64,000 nt of DNA from Collinsella sp. TF06-26 (GTDB lineage Bacteria > Actinomycetota > Coriobacteriia > Coriobacteriales > Coriobacteriaceae), in contig NZ_NKXR01000004.1 in assembly GCF_002232035.1 (NCBI RefSeq), forward strand, positions 1 through 64,000. The letters are read 5' to 3'. Both the position numbers and the translations under genes were made by a program. Below are positions 52,139 through 60,923 of the stretch, piece by piece. Each line of letters begins with the position of its first letter. Position 1 is the stretch's first letter. The notes beneath the pieces were generated by a model. That model did no database searches. It saw nothing but the letters and a program-made list of their open reading frames with translations, and had not been told where the DNA came from.

Positions 52139-53064
52139 GCACCCTTCAGGACGTGCTCGGCGCCATCGACCAGGTCGTCAACGATTTCACGTGCACTTTG
52201 GCGCTCGTTGACCATGCCGGCAATCTGTCCACACAAAAACGAGCCCTCTTCGTAATCGCCGTCCTTGGCGGCCTTGCGAAGGGCGCCCGTGCCCATGGCC
52301 CCGAGCTCCTCGACGCTTACGCCCGCCGCCTCGCTCTTGGCGTAGGCGTTGGTGAAGGGGCTCTTGAGGGCACGCACCGGGTGTCCCGTCGAGCGGCCGG
52401 TCGCACGCGTCGAGGTGTCGTTGGCCTTCAGGACCATCTCCTTGTACTGCTCCGATACGGTGCACTCATCTGCGATCAGAAAGCGCGTACCCACCTGCAC
52501 GCCGGCGGCGCCCAGCATAAAGGCGGCCGCCACGCCGCGGCCATCGGCGATACCGCCAGCCGCAACCACGGGAATATCGACCGCATCGACAACCTGCGGC
52601 ACCAGTGCCATCGTCGAGGTCTCGCCAATATGGCCGCCTGATTCGGTACCCTCGGCAACCACGGCAGTGGCTCCACGACGCGCCACGAGGCGCGCCAGCG
52701 CCACCGAGGCAACGACCGGGATGACCTTGATGCCCGCCTCGTTCCACGCCTTCATGTACTTGGTGGGATTGCCGGCACCCGTCACGACGACCGGCACCCG
52801 CTCGTCAATCACGACCCGCGCGACCTCGTCGGCAAACGGGCTCATGAGCATGACGTTGACGCCAAAGGGCTTATCCGTCCTGGCGCGCAGCTCATGAATC
52901 TGGTCGCGCAGCCAGTTGGCGTCGGCGTTCATGGCCGCGATAATCCCTAAGCCGCCCGCCTCGGACACTGCGGACGCCAGCGAGGCGTCGGCGATCCAGG
53001 CCATACCGCCCTGGAACACGGGCTTTTCGATGCCGAGCAGATCGCAGAGAGGAGTCTTGAGCAT
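52120..53064 (-). CDS. fabK: Enoyl-ACP reductase II (FMN-dependent)
   Basis: A 314-residue FabK: LLGIEKPVFQGGMAWIADASLASAVSEAGGLGIIAA, VTGAGNPTKYM, AEGTESGGHIGETSTMALVPQVV and FMN phosphate-binding AAGGIADGRGVAAAFMLGAAGVQVGTRFL. FabK reduces enoyl-ACP in place of FabI, which makes FAS insensitive to triclosan-type inhibitors. No fabI is present in the window. Confidence 0.97.
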   Translation of the reverse strand: MLKTPLCDLLGIEKPVFQGGMAWIADASLASAVSEAGGLGIIAAMNADANWLRDQIHELRARTDKPFGVNVMLMSPFADEVARVVIDERVPVVVTGAGNPTKYMKAWNEAGIKVIPVVASVALARLVARRGATAVVAEGTESGGHIGETSTMALVPQVVDAVDIPVVAAGGIADGRGVAAAFMLGAAGVQVGTRFLIADECTVSEQYKEMVLKANDTSTRATGRSTGHPVRALKSPFTNAYAKSEAAGVSVEELGAMGTGALRKAAKDGDYEEGSFLCGQIAGMVNERQSAREIVDDLVDGAEHVLKGACAWVA

Positions 53065-53066
53065 CT

Positions 53067-53303
53067 CTACTTCTCCAATGCCGCCTCGACCGTATCGGCG
53101 AACTCGCCGACCGTCTTGGGGTTCTCCTCGGTATCGAGCTGGATGCCAAACTCGTCCTCAACGGCGACGAGGATCTCGACGGTGCCCAGACTGTCGAGAC
53201 CAATCTCCTCGAGCGTGGACTCGGGCTTCATCTCGACGTCGTCAAGACCGGCGGTCTCGCGGATAACATCGCAAACGCGCTCGAAGGTCTTCTGATCTGC
53301 CAT
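53067..53303 (-). CDS. acpP: Acyl carrier protein
   Basis: A 78-residue ACP with the phosphopantetheine Ser in IGLDSLGTVEILVAVEDEFGIQL. It is strongly acidic with the four-helix pattern. It carries the growing chain for the neighbouring enzymes. It lies 2 nt from fabK, and AAAGGAGAAC precedes the ATG. Confidence 0.96.
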   Translation of the reverse strand: MADQKTFERVCDVIRETAGLDDVEMKPESTLEEIGLDSLGTVEILVAVEDEFGIQLDTEENPKTVGEFADTVEAALEK

Positions 53304-53355
53304 GGTAGTTCTCCTTTGTTTGTGCCCTAGGGGCGTTTTTATTTCCTATGTGCGA

Positions 53356-54318
53356 CTACTTCCAACGAAGTAGATAGCCACCTATATCCAGACCGGCGCC
53401 AAATCCAACGAGGGCGATGGTATCGCCCGCATTCAGTGCGTCGGTGCGTGCCAGCCGGTCAAGCGCAAAGGGAATGCAGGCGCTCGAAATGTTGCCGGTC
53501 TCGCGCAGCGTTCGAACCACGCGCTCGCCTGGCACGCCGAGGCGCTTGACCGCCTGACTCAGGATTCGTTCGTTAGCCTGATGGAATACAAAATGGTCGA
53601 TGCCCTCGACCGAAATGCCCGCATCGCTCGCAAGCTTATGGACCGTGTCGCAGATGGCGTTGACGCCGAACTTGAACACGCGGCGGCCATTCATGGACAG
53701 CACGCTCTCGCTATCTGCGGAGGCCTTAAACGGCGAGGTGCCGACCAGACCGGGAACGCACAGCGTCTCGACGTCGGGCGCCGTCGAAAGCTCAACGGCA
53801 AGGGGGCTGTCTCCCCCAGCCTCAATCACCGCGGCGCCTGCCCCATCGCCAAAGAGCACACAGGTGGCGCGGTCGGTCCAGTCGAGCGCGCGCGTCATCT
53901 GCTCGGCAGCAATGACCAACACACGCTCGGCACGACCGCGGGTGATATAGCCCTCGGCGACATCGAGCGCAAATACGAAGCCGGCACAGGCCGCCGAAAC
54001 GTCGAAAGCAGGACATGTGGCACCCAGGCGCTCAGCAATGGCGCACGCTTCGGCAGGAACGAGATGATCGCCCGTCGTCGTCGAACAGACGATAAGATCC
54101 AGCTGGCTCGCATCGATTTCGGACGTCTGGAGCGCTTGCTCGCTCGCTGCCACGGCAAGGTCGTCGAGCGACTCGGTGGTGCACACATGACGGCTCTTGA
54201 TGCCTGTGCGGGTAAAAATCCACTCATCCGAGGTATCGAGGAACTCGGACAGCTCGTCATTAGAAACACTGCGCTTGGGAAGCGCCGAGCCTGTTCCAAG
54301 AATCGTGAAACCCATCAC
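53356..54318 (-). CDS. fabH: 3-oxoacyl-ACP synthase III
   Basis: A 320-residue KASIII. FTILGTGSALPKRSVSNDELSEFLDTSDEWIFTRTGIKSRHV at the start, nucleophilic Cys in VSAACAGFVFALD near 112, His in FVFHQANERI near 240 and Asn in RETGNISSACIP near 270. It starts fatty acid synthesis from acetyl-CoA or branched primers. First gene of the operon; two matching dyad sites lie upstream (54333-54398). Confidence 0.97.
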   Translation of the reverse strand: MMGFTILGTGSALPKRSVSNDELSEFLDTSDEWIFTRTGIKSRHVCTTESLDDLAVAASEQALQTSEIDASQLDLIVCSTTTGDHLVPAEACAIAERLGATCPAFDVSAACAGFVFALDVAEGYITRGRAERVLVIAAEQMTRALDWTDRATCVLFGDGAGAAVIEAGGDSPLAVELSTAPDVETLCVPGLVGTSPFKASADSESVLSMNGRRVFKFGVNAICDTVHKLASDAGISVEGIDHFVFHQANERILSQAVKRLGVPGERVVRTLRETGNISSACIPFALDRLARTDALNAGDTIALVGFGAGLDIGGYLLRWK

Positions 54319-54332
54319 TAACCTCCTTTAAG

Positions 54333-54398
54333 TTGTTGACGTGTTTACATCGACCAAGAGAGGATAGCGCATTCTTCACCTTGTTGACGTGTTAACAT
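54333..54398. promoter_or_regulatory. Pair of TGTTGACGTGTTnACA dyads between fabH and birA
   Basis: TTGTTGACGTGTTTACAT at 54333-54350 and TTGTTGACGTGTTAACAT at 54381-54398 are direct repeats spaced 48 bp; each is an imperfect dyad. They lie between the divergent fabH and birA genes. On the minus strand TATCCT (54366-54371) between them may be a -10 box for fabH. A shared repressor for fatty acid and biotin ligase genes is likely. Confidence 0.6.
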
Positions 54399-54491
54399 TA
54401 AATTGTCCAAATGCGACAAAGGCTTCACATTGTGTCTATCTATCGACACCATTGCGTCATTCACTTATTCATTAGGGAGGTAGCAGCCGCT

Positions 54492-55268
54492 ATGGATGCC
54501 CAATTAACGATAGTCGACGTAACCGGATCGACCAACGATGACCTGCTCGAAGCAGGAAAACAGGGAGCGCCGCACGGCACAGGACTTGCCGCCCGGACTC
54601 AGACAGCAGGACGCGGCCGACGCGGCCACAAGTGGGATTCAACCGCCGGCAATCTGTTACTCTCGATTGCCCTACGTCCTCGTGTTGATCCCGCCAAGTA
54701 CTCTGGCCTTGCCGCCGTCAGCGGCCTAGCGGTACTCGAGGCGCTCGAAAAGCAGGGTCTTGCAAACGAGATTGGCCTCAAATGGCCCAACGACCTGGTC
54801 GCGCGAGGACGCAAGCTCGGCGGCATTCTGGTCGAAGCCGCACGCGATAACGAAGGCAACCCCTTTGCGGTCTGTGGCATCGGCGTCAACGTGAACTATG
54901 TGCCCGCGGAGGTGCCCGATGGTGGCCTGCCGGCAATCGGTCTCTCGGACCTCAACGAGAACGTTCCCGCCGTCGATATGCTCCTCGATGAGGTCTATCA
55001 CACCGTCGTAAACGCTGTAGACGCGTGGGCAGATCTGCTCAACGCCATGGAAGAAAACGCCGGACCGCTCGCGCCCGTCCACGGCGAATATGTCGCTCAC
55101 CTCAATTGGATTGGAAAGCACGTTATCGCCCGCTCCCCTGCCGGTGACGAGCTGGCGCGAGGCATCTTTAAAACCGTCGATGGCTTTGGTCGTGCGTGCA
55201 TCGAAACAGAAGACGGCTTGCGATCCTTCCATTTTGAGGAAGCGTCATTGCGCCCCTTGAGTGAGTAG
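54492..55268 (+). CDS. birA: Biotin--[acetyl-CoA carboxylase] ligase
   Basis: A 258-residue BirA without a HTH domain, thus a pure ligase. The start MDAQLTIVDVTGSTNDDLLE is the first family-like ATG, after GGGAGG. Biotin/ATP site TAGRGRRGHKWDSTAGNLLLSIAL near 38-61, LKWPNDLVARGRKLGGILVEA near 96. It attaches biotin to Lys of AccB, encoded in the divergent fab/acc operon. It shares the control region at 54319-54491 with fabH. Confidence 0.93.
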   Translation: MDAQLTIVDVTGSTNDDLLEAGKQGAPHGTGLAARTQTAGRGRRGHKWDSTAGNLLLSIALRPRVDPAKYSGLAAVSGLAVLEALEKQGLANEIGLKWPNDLVARGRKLGGILVEAARDNEGNPFAVCGIGVNVNYVPAEVPDGGLPAIGLSDLNENVPAVDMLLDEVYHTVVNAVDAWADLLNAMEENAGPLAPVHGEYVAHLNWIGKHVIARSPAGDELARGIFKTVDGFGRACIETEDGLRSFHFEEASLRPLSE

Positions 55269-55328
55269 GTCGCCACAGCCAGCCGCTCGGCAGCCTTACC
55301 CGGCGATCCAAACCCATCATGCAAAACA

Positions 55329-55365
55329 AAAGGGCCCCGCTACCGTAATGGCAGCGGGGCCCTTT
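55329..55365. terminator. Bidirectional terminator between birA and rpsJ
   Basis: AAAGGGCCCCGCT and AGCGGGGCCCTTT form a 13-bp perfect stem around 11 nt. It ends both convergent transcripts, including the str-type operon after rpsJ. Confidence 0.92.
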
Positions 55366-55384
55366 AAGCTATGAGGAATATCGC

Positions 55385-55693
55385 TTAGAGCTTGATGTCG
55401 ATGTCGACGCCAGCGGGGAGGTCGAGACGCATGAGCGAATCAACGGTGCCCGAGGTGGGGTCGAGGATGTCGATAAGGCGCTTGTGGGTGCGCATCTCGA
55501 ACTGCTCACGGGAGTCCTTGTTCACGTGCGGCGAGCGGATAACCGTGTACAGGTTGCGCTCGGTGGGCAGGGGGACAGGACCGGAAACGCGAGCACCGGT
55601 CTTCTGAGCGGTCTCGACGATGAGCTTCGCGGACTGATCGACGACCTCGTGATCATAGCCCTTGAGGCGAATGCGGATCTTCTGGGTAGCCAA
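55385..55693 (-). CDS. rpsJ: Ribosomal protein S10
   Basis: A 102-residue S10 with a TTG start ([21 protein letters not shown]), after [44 protein letters not shown] is the signature. It is also the NusE transcription factor. It closes the rpsL-rpsG-fusA operon; in most bacteria it heads the S10 operon with rplC, which here lies 14 kb away. Confidence 0.98.
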   Translation of the reverse strand: MATQKIRIRLKGYDHEVVDQSAKLIVETAQKTGARVSGPVPLPTERNLYTVIRSPHVNKDSREQFEMRTHKRLIDILDPTSGTVDSLMRLDLPAGVDIDIKL

Positions 55694-55753
55694 CTTAAAC
55701 CTCCAAAGAGTGCGAGAGATGTTCTCGCGGATTACGTAACAGGGAGCTCGAAC

Positions 55754-57853
55754 TTAGGCGTTCTTGCTCATGACCTCGTCCACGATGGACTTGGGCGCGG
55801 GCTCATAAGAGTCGAACTGCATCGTGTAGGATGCACGGCCCTGGGTCTGGGAGCGAAGGTCGGTAGCGTAACCGAACATCTCGCCCAGCGGCACCTTGGC
55901 ACGGATGAGCTTGCTGTTCTTGCGATCCTCCATGCCCTCGATCTTGCCGCGGCGACCGGAGAGGTTGCCCATAACGTCGCCCATGTACTGCTCGGGGGTC
56001 TCGACCTCGACAGCCATGATCGGCTCGAGCAGCTGCGGATCGGACTTCTTGAGAGCGTCCTTGATAGCCATGGAACCGGCGATCTTGAAGGCGGCCTCGG
56101 AGGAGTCGACCTCGTGGTAAGAACCGTCGAACAGGGTGACCTTAACGTCGAGGACCGGGAAGCCGGCGATAACACCGGTGTTCAGGGCCTCCTGGATGCC
56201 CTTGTCGATGGACGGGATGTACTCCTTGGGCACGACGCCGCCGACGATAGCGTTGACGAACTCGTAGCCGAAGCCCTCCTCCATCTTCTCGAGCTTGATG
56301 ACGGCGTGGCCGTACTGACCGCGACCGCCGGACTGACGGACGAACTTGCCCTCAGCCTTCTCGACGTCGTGACCAGCGGTCTCGCGGTAGGCAACCTGGG
56401 GCTTACCGACGTTAGCGTCAACCTTGAACTCGCGGAGCAGACGGTCGACGATGATCTCGAGGTGCAGCTCGCCCATGCCGGCGATGATGGTCTGACCGGT
56501 CTCGTGGTTAGTGGACACCTGGAAGGTCGGGTCCTCCTCGGCGAGCTTGGTCAGAGCCAGGGACATCTTGTCCTGCTCGGCCTTGGTCTTGGGCTCGATG
56601 GCAACGTCGATAACGGGCTTAGCGAACTCGATCTTCTCGAGGACGATCTCCTTGCCCTCGGCGCACAGGGTGTCACCAGTGGTGGAGTTCTTGAAGCCGA
56701 CGCAAGCGACGATGTCGCCGGCGGCAGCGTCGTCACGGTCGATACGCTCGGCGGCGTTCATCTCGAGGATGCGGCCGAGGCGCTCGCGCTGACCGTTGGA
56801 AGCGTTGACAACGTAGGAGCCAGACTCGGCGCGGCCGGAGTAAACGCGGACGTAGGTGAGCTTACCGACGAACGGGTCGGTCATGATCTTGAAGACCAGG
56901 CCGGAGAAGGGCTCGTCGAAGGAAGGATGACGCTGGATCTCCTCGCCGGTGTCCGGATCGGTACCGGTGACGGCCTCGACGTCAAGCGGGCTGGGCAGGT
57001 AGTCGACGACAGCGTCGAGCAGCTCCTGAACGCCCTTGTTCTTGTAGGCGGAACCCACGAAGACGAGGTTGAGCTCGTTGGCCAGAACGCCCTTGCGCAG
57101 AGCAGCCTTGAGCTCCTCGACGGTGAAGTCCTCCTCCATGAGGATCTTCTCCATGAGCTCGTCGTCAAAGCTGGCAGCAGCGTCAAGGAGCTCCTCGCGC
57201 TTGGTGGCAGCGATGTCGGCAAACTCAGCCGGGATCTCGTCCATCGGCTCGGGGTAGGTCATACCCTTCTCGTCGGCCTTGAAGTCCCATGCGGTCATGG
57301 TGACCAGGTCGATGACGCCCCAGAAGTTGTCCTCGGCGCCCATCGGGACCTGAGCGGCCACGGCGTTGGCGTCGAGACGATCCTTCATGGTCTCGATAGC
57401 GTTGAAGAAGTCAGCGCCCACGCGGTCATACTTGTTGATGAAGGCGATGCGGGGGACGTTGAAGGTAGAAGCCTGACGCCAAACGGTCTCAGACTGGGGC
57501 TGAACGCCGGCAACGGCGTCGAAGACGGCGACAGCGCCATCGAGGACGCGCAGGCAGCGCTCGACCTCGGCGGTGAAGTCAACGTGGCCCGGGGTGTCGA
57601 TGATCTGGATGCGGTAGTCCTTACCGTCCTTGTTCCAGAAGCACGTGGTAGCAGCGGAGGTAATGGTTACGCCGCGCTCCTGCTCCTGAACCATCCAGTC
57701 CATGGTGGCAGCGCCCTCATGGACCTCACCGATCTTGTGGGTCTTACCGGTGTAGTAAAGAATACGCTCGGTCGTGGTGGTCTTACCGGCATCGATGTGA
57801 GCCATGATGCCGATGTTACGGGTATCGGAAAGCTTGTACTTAGGCTTAGCCAT
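55754..57853 (-). CDS. fusA: Elongation factor G
   Basis: A 699-residue EF-G. G-domain motifs: G1 AHIDAGKTT near 18-26, G2 region [15 protein letters not shown]3 DTPGHVDF and G4 NKYD (the usual NKMD has changed to NKYD). Domain IV has [19 protein letters not shown]. It drives ribosome translocation with GTP. AAGGAAC precedes the ATG. tuf does not follow, unlike in many str operons. Confidence 0.98.
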   Translation of the reverse strand: MAKPKYKLSDTRNIGIMAHIDAGKTTTTERILYYTGKTHKIGEVHEGAATMDWMVQEQERGVTITSAATTCFWNKDGKDYRIQIIDTPGHVDFTAEVERCLRVLDGAVAVFDAVAGVQPQSETVWRQASTFNVPRIAFINKYDRVGADFFNAIETMKDRLDANAVAAQVPMGAEDNFWGVIDLVTMTAWDFKADEKGMTYPEPMDEIPAEFADIAATKREELLDAAASFDDELMEKILMEEDFTVEELKAALRKGVLANELNLVFVGSAYKNKGVQELLDAVVDYLPSPLDVEAVTGTDPDTGEEIQRHPSFDEPFSGLVFKIMTDPFVGKLTYVRVYSGRAESGSYVVNASNGQRERLGRILEMNAAERIDRDDAAAGDIVACVGFKNSTTGDTLCAEGKEIVLEKIEFAKPVIDVAIEPKTKAEQDKMSLALTKLAEEDPTFQVSTNHETGQTIIAGMGELHLEIIVDRLLREFKVDANVGKPQVAYRETAGHDVEKAEGKFVRQSGGRGQYGHAVIKLEKMEEGFGYEFVNAIVGGVVPKEYIPSIDKGIQEALNTGVIAGFPVLDVKVTLFDGSYHEVDSSEAAFKIAGSMAIKDALKKSDPQLLEPIMAVEVETPEQYMGDVMGNLSGRRGKIEGMEDRKNSKLIRAKVPLGEMFGYATDLRSQTQGRASYTMQFDSYEPAPKSIVDEVMSKNA

Positions 57854-57872
57854 GTTAGTTCCTTACCTTAAC

Positions 57873-58346
57873 TTACCAACGATAGTGAGAGAACGCGCGG
57901 TTGGCCTCGGCCATCTTGAAGACGTCCTCACGCTTCTTGACGGAAGCGCCCAGGCCGTTGGAGGCGTCGAGGATCTCGTTGGCGAGACGCTCGGCCATGG
58001 TCTTCTCCTTGCGAGCGCGGGAGAAGTTGACGATCCAGCGGATACCCAGAGCGGTGGAACGACGGGAGTTGACCTCCATCGGGACCTGATAGGTAGCGCC
58101 ACCGACACGCTTGGGCTTAACCTCGAGCGTGGGCTTGACGTTGTCCATAGCCTTCTTGAAGGTAGCGAGAGCGTCGCCACCCTCGGACTTCTCGGCAACG
58201 ATCTCGAAAGCGGTGTAAACGATGCGCTCAGCGGTGGCCTTCTTGCCGTCAAGAAGGACCTTGTTGATGAGCTGAGTCACCAGGCGGTTGTTGTAAACGG
58301 CGTCAGGCTGAACCTCACGACGATTAGCTGCTGCACGACGCGGCAT
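57873..58346 (-). CDS. rpsG: Ribosomal protein S7
   Basis: A 157-residue S7: [47 protein letters not shown] and [29 protein letters not shown]. It nucleates the 30S head. AAGGAG precedes the ATG. Second gene of the str-type operon. Confidence 0.98.
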   Translation of the reverse strand: MPRRAAANRREVQPDAVYNNRLVTQLINKVLLDGKKATAERIVYTAFEIVAEKSEGGDALATFKKAMDNVKPTLEVKPKRVGGATYQVPMEVNSRRSTALGIRWIVNFSRARKEKTMAERLANEILDASNGLGASVKKREDVFKMAEANRAFSHYRW

Positions 58347-58420
58347 GTGAAATCTCCTTAAGTGTCTACCGTGCGGCGCTCAAGGCGGCACACGGCGAAA
58401 GTATCAAAACGTTATCTAGC

Positions 58421-58798
58421 TTATTTAGCCTTGGGGCGCTTAGCACCGTACTTGGAACGGGCCTGCATACGGTTCTGGACCGGAGCAGCGTCGTAGGCGC
58501 CACGGATGACGTGATAACGGACACCAGGGAGGTCACGGACACGACCGCCGCGGACGAGCACGATGGAGTGCTCCTGCAGGTTGTGGCCCTCACCCGGGAT
58601 GTAAGCAGTAACTTCGATGCCGTTGACAAGGCGAACACGGGCAACCTTACGAAGAGCCGAGTTCGGCTTCTTGGGGCTCGTGGTGAAGACGCGGGTGCAC
58701 ACGCCGCGCTTCTGGGAGTTGTGCTGCAGAGCAGCGTTCTTGGACTTCTTGGGCACGGAACGACGGCCCTGGCGAACCAGCTGGTTAATAGTAGGCAA
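58421..58798 (-). CDS. rpsL: Ribosomal protein S12
   Basis: A 125-residue S12 with a TTG start 6 nt after [48 protein letters not shown] contains the Lys at the streptomycin site, and [32 protein letters not shown] follows. It monitors decoding. First gene of the operon; a good promoter lies at 58892-58920. Confidence 0.98.
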   Translation of the reverse strand: MPTINQLVRQGRRSVPKKSKNAALQHNSQKRGVCTRVFTTSPKKPNSALRKVARVRLVNGIEVTAYIPGEGHNLQEHSIVLVRGGRVRDLPGVRYHVIRGAYDAAPVQNRMQARSKYGAKRPKAK

Positions 58799-58891
58799 AG
58801 CGTACTCCTTCTCGAATGATTCCAGCTCTCTGTAAAGTGCAACGGCTTGAATCGAGGGGTCAGCATCCCCCTACGAAACACGCAGTTCGAT

Positions 58892-58920
58892 AGGATACGT
58901 GGCGTTAGCTGTGCCGTCAA
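58892..58920 (-). promoter_or_regulatory. Promoter of the rpsL operon
   Basis: On the minus strand TTGACG (58915-58920) and TATCCT (58892-58897) are separated by 17 nt, an excellent sigma-70-type pair. The leader to the rpsL start is about 90 nt. Confidence 0.75.
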
Positions 58921-58924
58921 CAGA

Positions 58925-58946
58925 CCACGCCGCCGGGCGTATCCCA
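58925..58946 (-). promoter_or_regulatory. Motif relative upstream of the rpsL promoter
   Basis: CCACGCCGCCGGGCGTATCC shares CGGGCGTATCC and flanking bases with 41648-41673 and 39783-39808. It lies 5 nt upstream of the -35 box, where an activator could act. Confidence 0.4.
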
Positions 58947-59032
58947 AAATAGCTATATTTCCGCAAAGCCTCCATAAAAGGAATCCCCGCCTGTGCGCAA
59001 GTGCCCATTCCAGCCGTCCATGTAACGCAAAA

Positions 59033-59063
59033 TAGGCCGCTTCCCCTCTTGGGAAGCGGCCTA
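59033..59063 (-). terminator. Terminator hairpin of the anti-sigma gene
   Basis: TAGGCCGCTTCCC and GGGAAGCGGCCTA form a 13-bp perfect stem with a 5-nt loop. On the minus strand TTTTGCG follows. It is 5 nt past the stop at 59068. Confidence 0.85.
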
Positions 59064-59067
59064 GACC

Positions 59068-60144
59068 TTACGAATAGACGATGGTAAAGGGTACTTTCGT
59101 TTCGGTCTCCCCCGTTGATGTGTACCTCGCGCCCTCGAGGGTTACCGAGACCACTTGGTCGACATCAATCAACTTCGTTGGCACCCAAATGTTCTCTCCG
59201 CTATTGCGTCCCATCGAAACATAGAAATTGTACGCCCCTGCGTCGTCATCTTCGATAATCTGCTCTGACCCATCCTTGTAGGTGACGGTCAGTTTATGAT
59301 CAACTGCTTCATAGCCCAGATCATCGATGTGCGTCTGGATGGAAAACGGACTGATCTCGAGAGGCGAGTCATCGGAGCGGAGTTCTTTTGTATCGACGTG
59401 CGCTCCGACGTTAAACTCTGGCGTCGATACCTCGATCACCTTCGCATCCTCACCTTTGCCCTCCGTCCAACTGATATTCCAGGTGACCGCATGTCGTAAA
59501 TCTCGATCGCGATTCCAAGATGCAAAGTACATCGTGCCGTTAATGACCGTGTCGCTTGATGTGTCTTTATCAATGGTGCAGCGTGTATCAGCCCATTCCT
59601 CGCCGAAGTTCATGCTGGGTGTACTGACGCCCCCTTCTTCTTCACCATAGAGAACAAGTTCGCCAAGCTCTGCCGCCGGCTTGTAGTAGTTAACGCCATT
59701 CGGATTGGACAATGTAAACGTCACAGCACCGCAACCGTTCTCGTCGATTGCCATCTCATGAATGTCGAGCGTATAGCCGTTGCCCTCGACGGACAGATTG
59801 ACCTTCTGGACTGCGCCCTCCAGGCTTTGGGGCGCGATACCATCACCAAACTCTCTGGTGTAGGTATATTTCGTCCCCGACGAGCCGCCATTTGTCCAGG
59901 TAACGGACTCTCCGTTGCCATGGTTTCCCCAGGCAGAGGCAAAATAACTGGAATTGACAACAGCGTAGGCGACCCCTCCGGTCGCCAGCACTCCGGCAAG
60001 ACATCCGATTACGGCAACATACAGAGGCTTCGCGTGACCCTTTCGGCGAAGCGGCTCGCCAGCAGCGGCATAAAGAACACGGTCAGCAAGATCGCTATCG
60101 GCTTGGACGGACTCGAAGGCCTGCTTGATCTGGTTGGATTTCAC
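59068..60144 (-). CDS. Membrane anti-sigma-like protein (DUF4179-type)
   Basis: A 358-residue protein. A short cytoplasmic N-terminus (about 1-40) precedes one membrane segment (about 42-63, PLYVAVIGCLAGVLATGGVAYAV), then a ~290-residue exported domain rich in beta-type sequence. The layout resembles DUF4179 proteins, which are encoded after ECF sigma factors and act as membrane anti-sigma factors. It overlaps the sigma gene by about 50 nt, so the two are translated together. It may bind the sigma factor until a surface signal arrives; that is inferred. Confidence 0.7.
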   Translation of the reverse strand: MKSNQIKQAFESVQADSDLADRVLYAAAGEPLRRKGHAKPLYVAVIGCLAGVLATGGVAYAVVNSSYFASAWGNHGNGESVTWTNGGSSGTKYTYTREFGDGIAPQSLEGAVQKVNLSVEGNGYTLDIHEMAIDENGCGAVTFTLSNPNGVNYYKPAAELGELVLYGEEEGGVSTPSMNFGEEWADTRCTIDKDTSSDTVINGTMYFASWNRDRDLRHAVTWNISWTEGKGEDAKVIEVSTPEFNVGAHVDTKELRSDDSPLEISPFSIQTHIDDLGYEAVDHKLTVTYKDGSEQIIEDDDAGAYNFYVSMGRNSGENIWVPTKLIDVDQVVSVTLEGARYTSTGETETKVPFTIVYS

Positions 60145-60613
60145 GGTCGCCCTCCTCTAGGATGAACTTGAGCTTCGATCTGCCGCGAGCTAAACGCGTT
60201 CGAACGGTCGCGGCTGGCACATGCAGTAACTCGGCAATTTCTGAAGTCGAGAAGCCCAGATAGTAATAGAGCACGATAGGAATACGGAATCGCTCCGGAA
60301 GTCGCATAACGTCTGACAGGACCGCCTTGGTCTCCTCCTGCGCCGTCGAAAGCGAATCGGCCAGATTCTCAATATCCTCCACGCGCCTCCACGGCTTTCG
60401 AAAGAGAGATTTACATTCATTGATCGTGACCCGGATAAGCCATCGACGAAGATGCTCCCAGTTTTCAAATTGCGCGTCGTTTTTGAGCAACTTAAGAAAG
60501 ACGTCTTGAGCGACATCGTCGGCGTCAGCGCGATCACGCAGATACGTCAATGCGATCCGAAACACGACATCCCGGTGGTCTTCGACCGCCTGTCTAAAAG
60601 CTTGTTCTTCCAT
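60095..60613 (-). CDS. ECF-type RNA polymerase sigma factor
   Basis: A 172-residue sigma-70 family protein. The start MEEQAFRQAVEDH follows GGGAGGTG; an in-frame GTG two codons earlier (60619) is less likely. Region 2 has YLRDRADADDVAQDVFLKLLK near 25-45 and region 4 has LPERFRIPIVLYYYLGFSTSEIAELLHVPAATVRTRLARGRSKLK near 108-152. It would direct RNA polymerase to a small regulon. The overlapping gene is its probable anti-sigma. Confidence 0.92.
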   Translation of the reverse strand: MEEQAFRQAVEDHRDVVFRIALTYLRDRADADDVAQDVFLKLLKNDAQFENWEHLRRWLIRVTINECKSLFRKPWRRVEDIENLADSLSTAQEETKAVLSDVMRLPERFRIPIVLYYYLGFSTSEIAELLHVPAATVRTRLARGRSKLKFILEEGDREIQPDQAGLRVRPSR

Positions 60614-60708
60614 AATCACCTCCCGGTGACATTAATGGTTCTCGATGAGGCCCTCACCATAGATACGCTCTTGTCGGGCGAAATGTTTCAAATTCAAGCA
60701 TGAAAAAC

Positions 60709-60741
60709 CGACCAAAATAAACCTGTCCCTTTTTGGCAAGG
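60709..60741 (-). repeat. GGGACAG-loop hairpin upstream of the sigma factor
   Basis: On the minus strand, GCCAAAA and TTTTGGT surround AGGGACAGGTTTA. The loop is identical to that at 23213-23250 although the outer stem is weaker. Confidence 0.6.
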
Positions 60742-60780
60742 GATCAACGGAACGCAACAGGTTGAGCATACGCAAGCGAG

Positions 60781-60880
60781 CGGCCCCCAGAGCGTACAAG
60801 GTGGCATGAAAAAGGCAGGGCATTGACCTTTTGGTCATGCCCTGCCTTTTGAATGACAGATTGTAGCTCTGGGGGCCGCG
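60781..60880. terminator. rpoC terminator nested in a 14-bp inverted repeat
   Basis: An inner hairpin at 60811-60851 (AAAAGGCAGGGCA against TGCCCTGCCTTTT) is a good terminator for rpoC. GCGGCCCCCAGAGC at 60781-60794 is the exact reverse complement of 60867-60880 and encloses it. Confidence 0.8.
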
Positions 60881-60923
60881 CAGCGACGGAGGTCGCCGCC
60901 GTTCGTTAGAACGGCGGAACTAA

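Larger units (their letters stand above)
60614..60923. other. Intergenic region between rpoC and the sigma factor
   Basis: It has a GGGACAG-loop hairpin at 60709-60741, a strong terminator at 60811-60851, and a 14-bp inverted repeat that encloses the terminator (60781-60794, 60867-60880). The sigma promoter should also lie here. Confidence 0.6.

Noticed and set aside
55484-57871. 795-codon plus-strand frame
   Set aside because: It is antisense to fusA and rpsJ, and is Leu/Asp/Gly-rich shadow sequence.
57854-57872. tuf gene in the str operon
   Set aside because: No EF-Tu coding sequence occurs anywhere in the window; fusA is followed by rpsJ.
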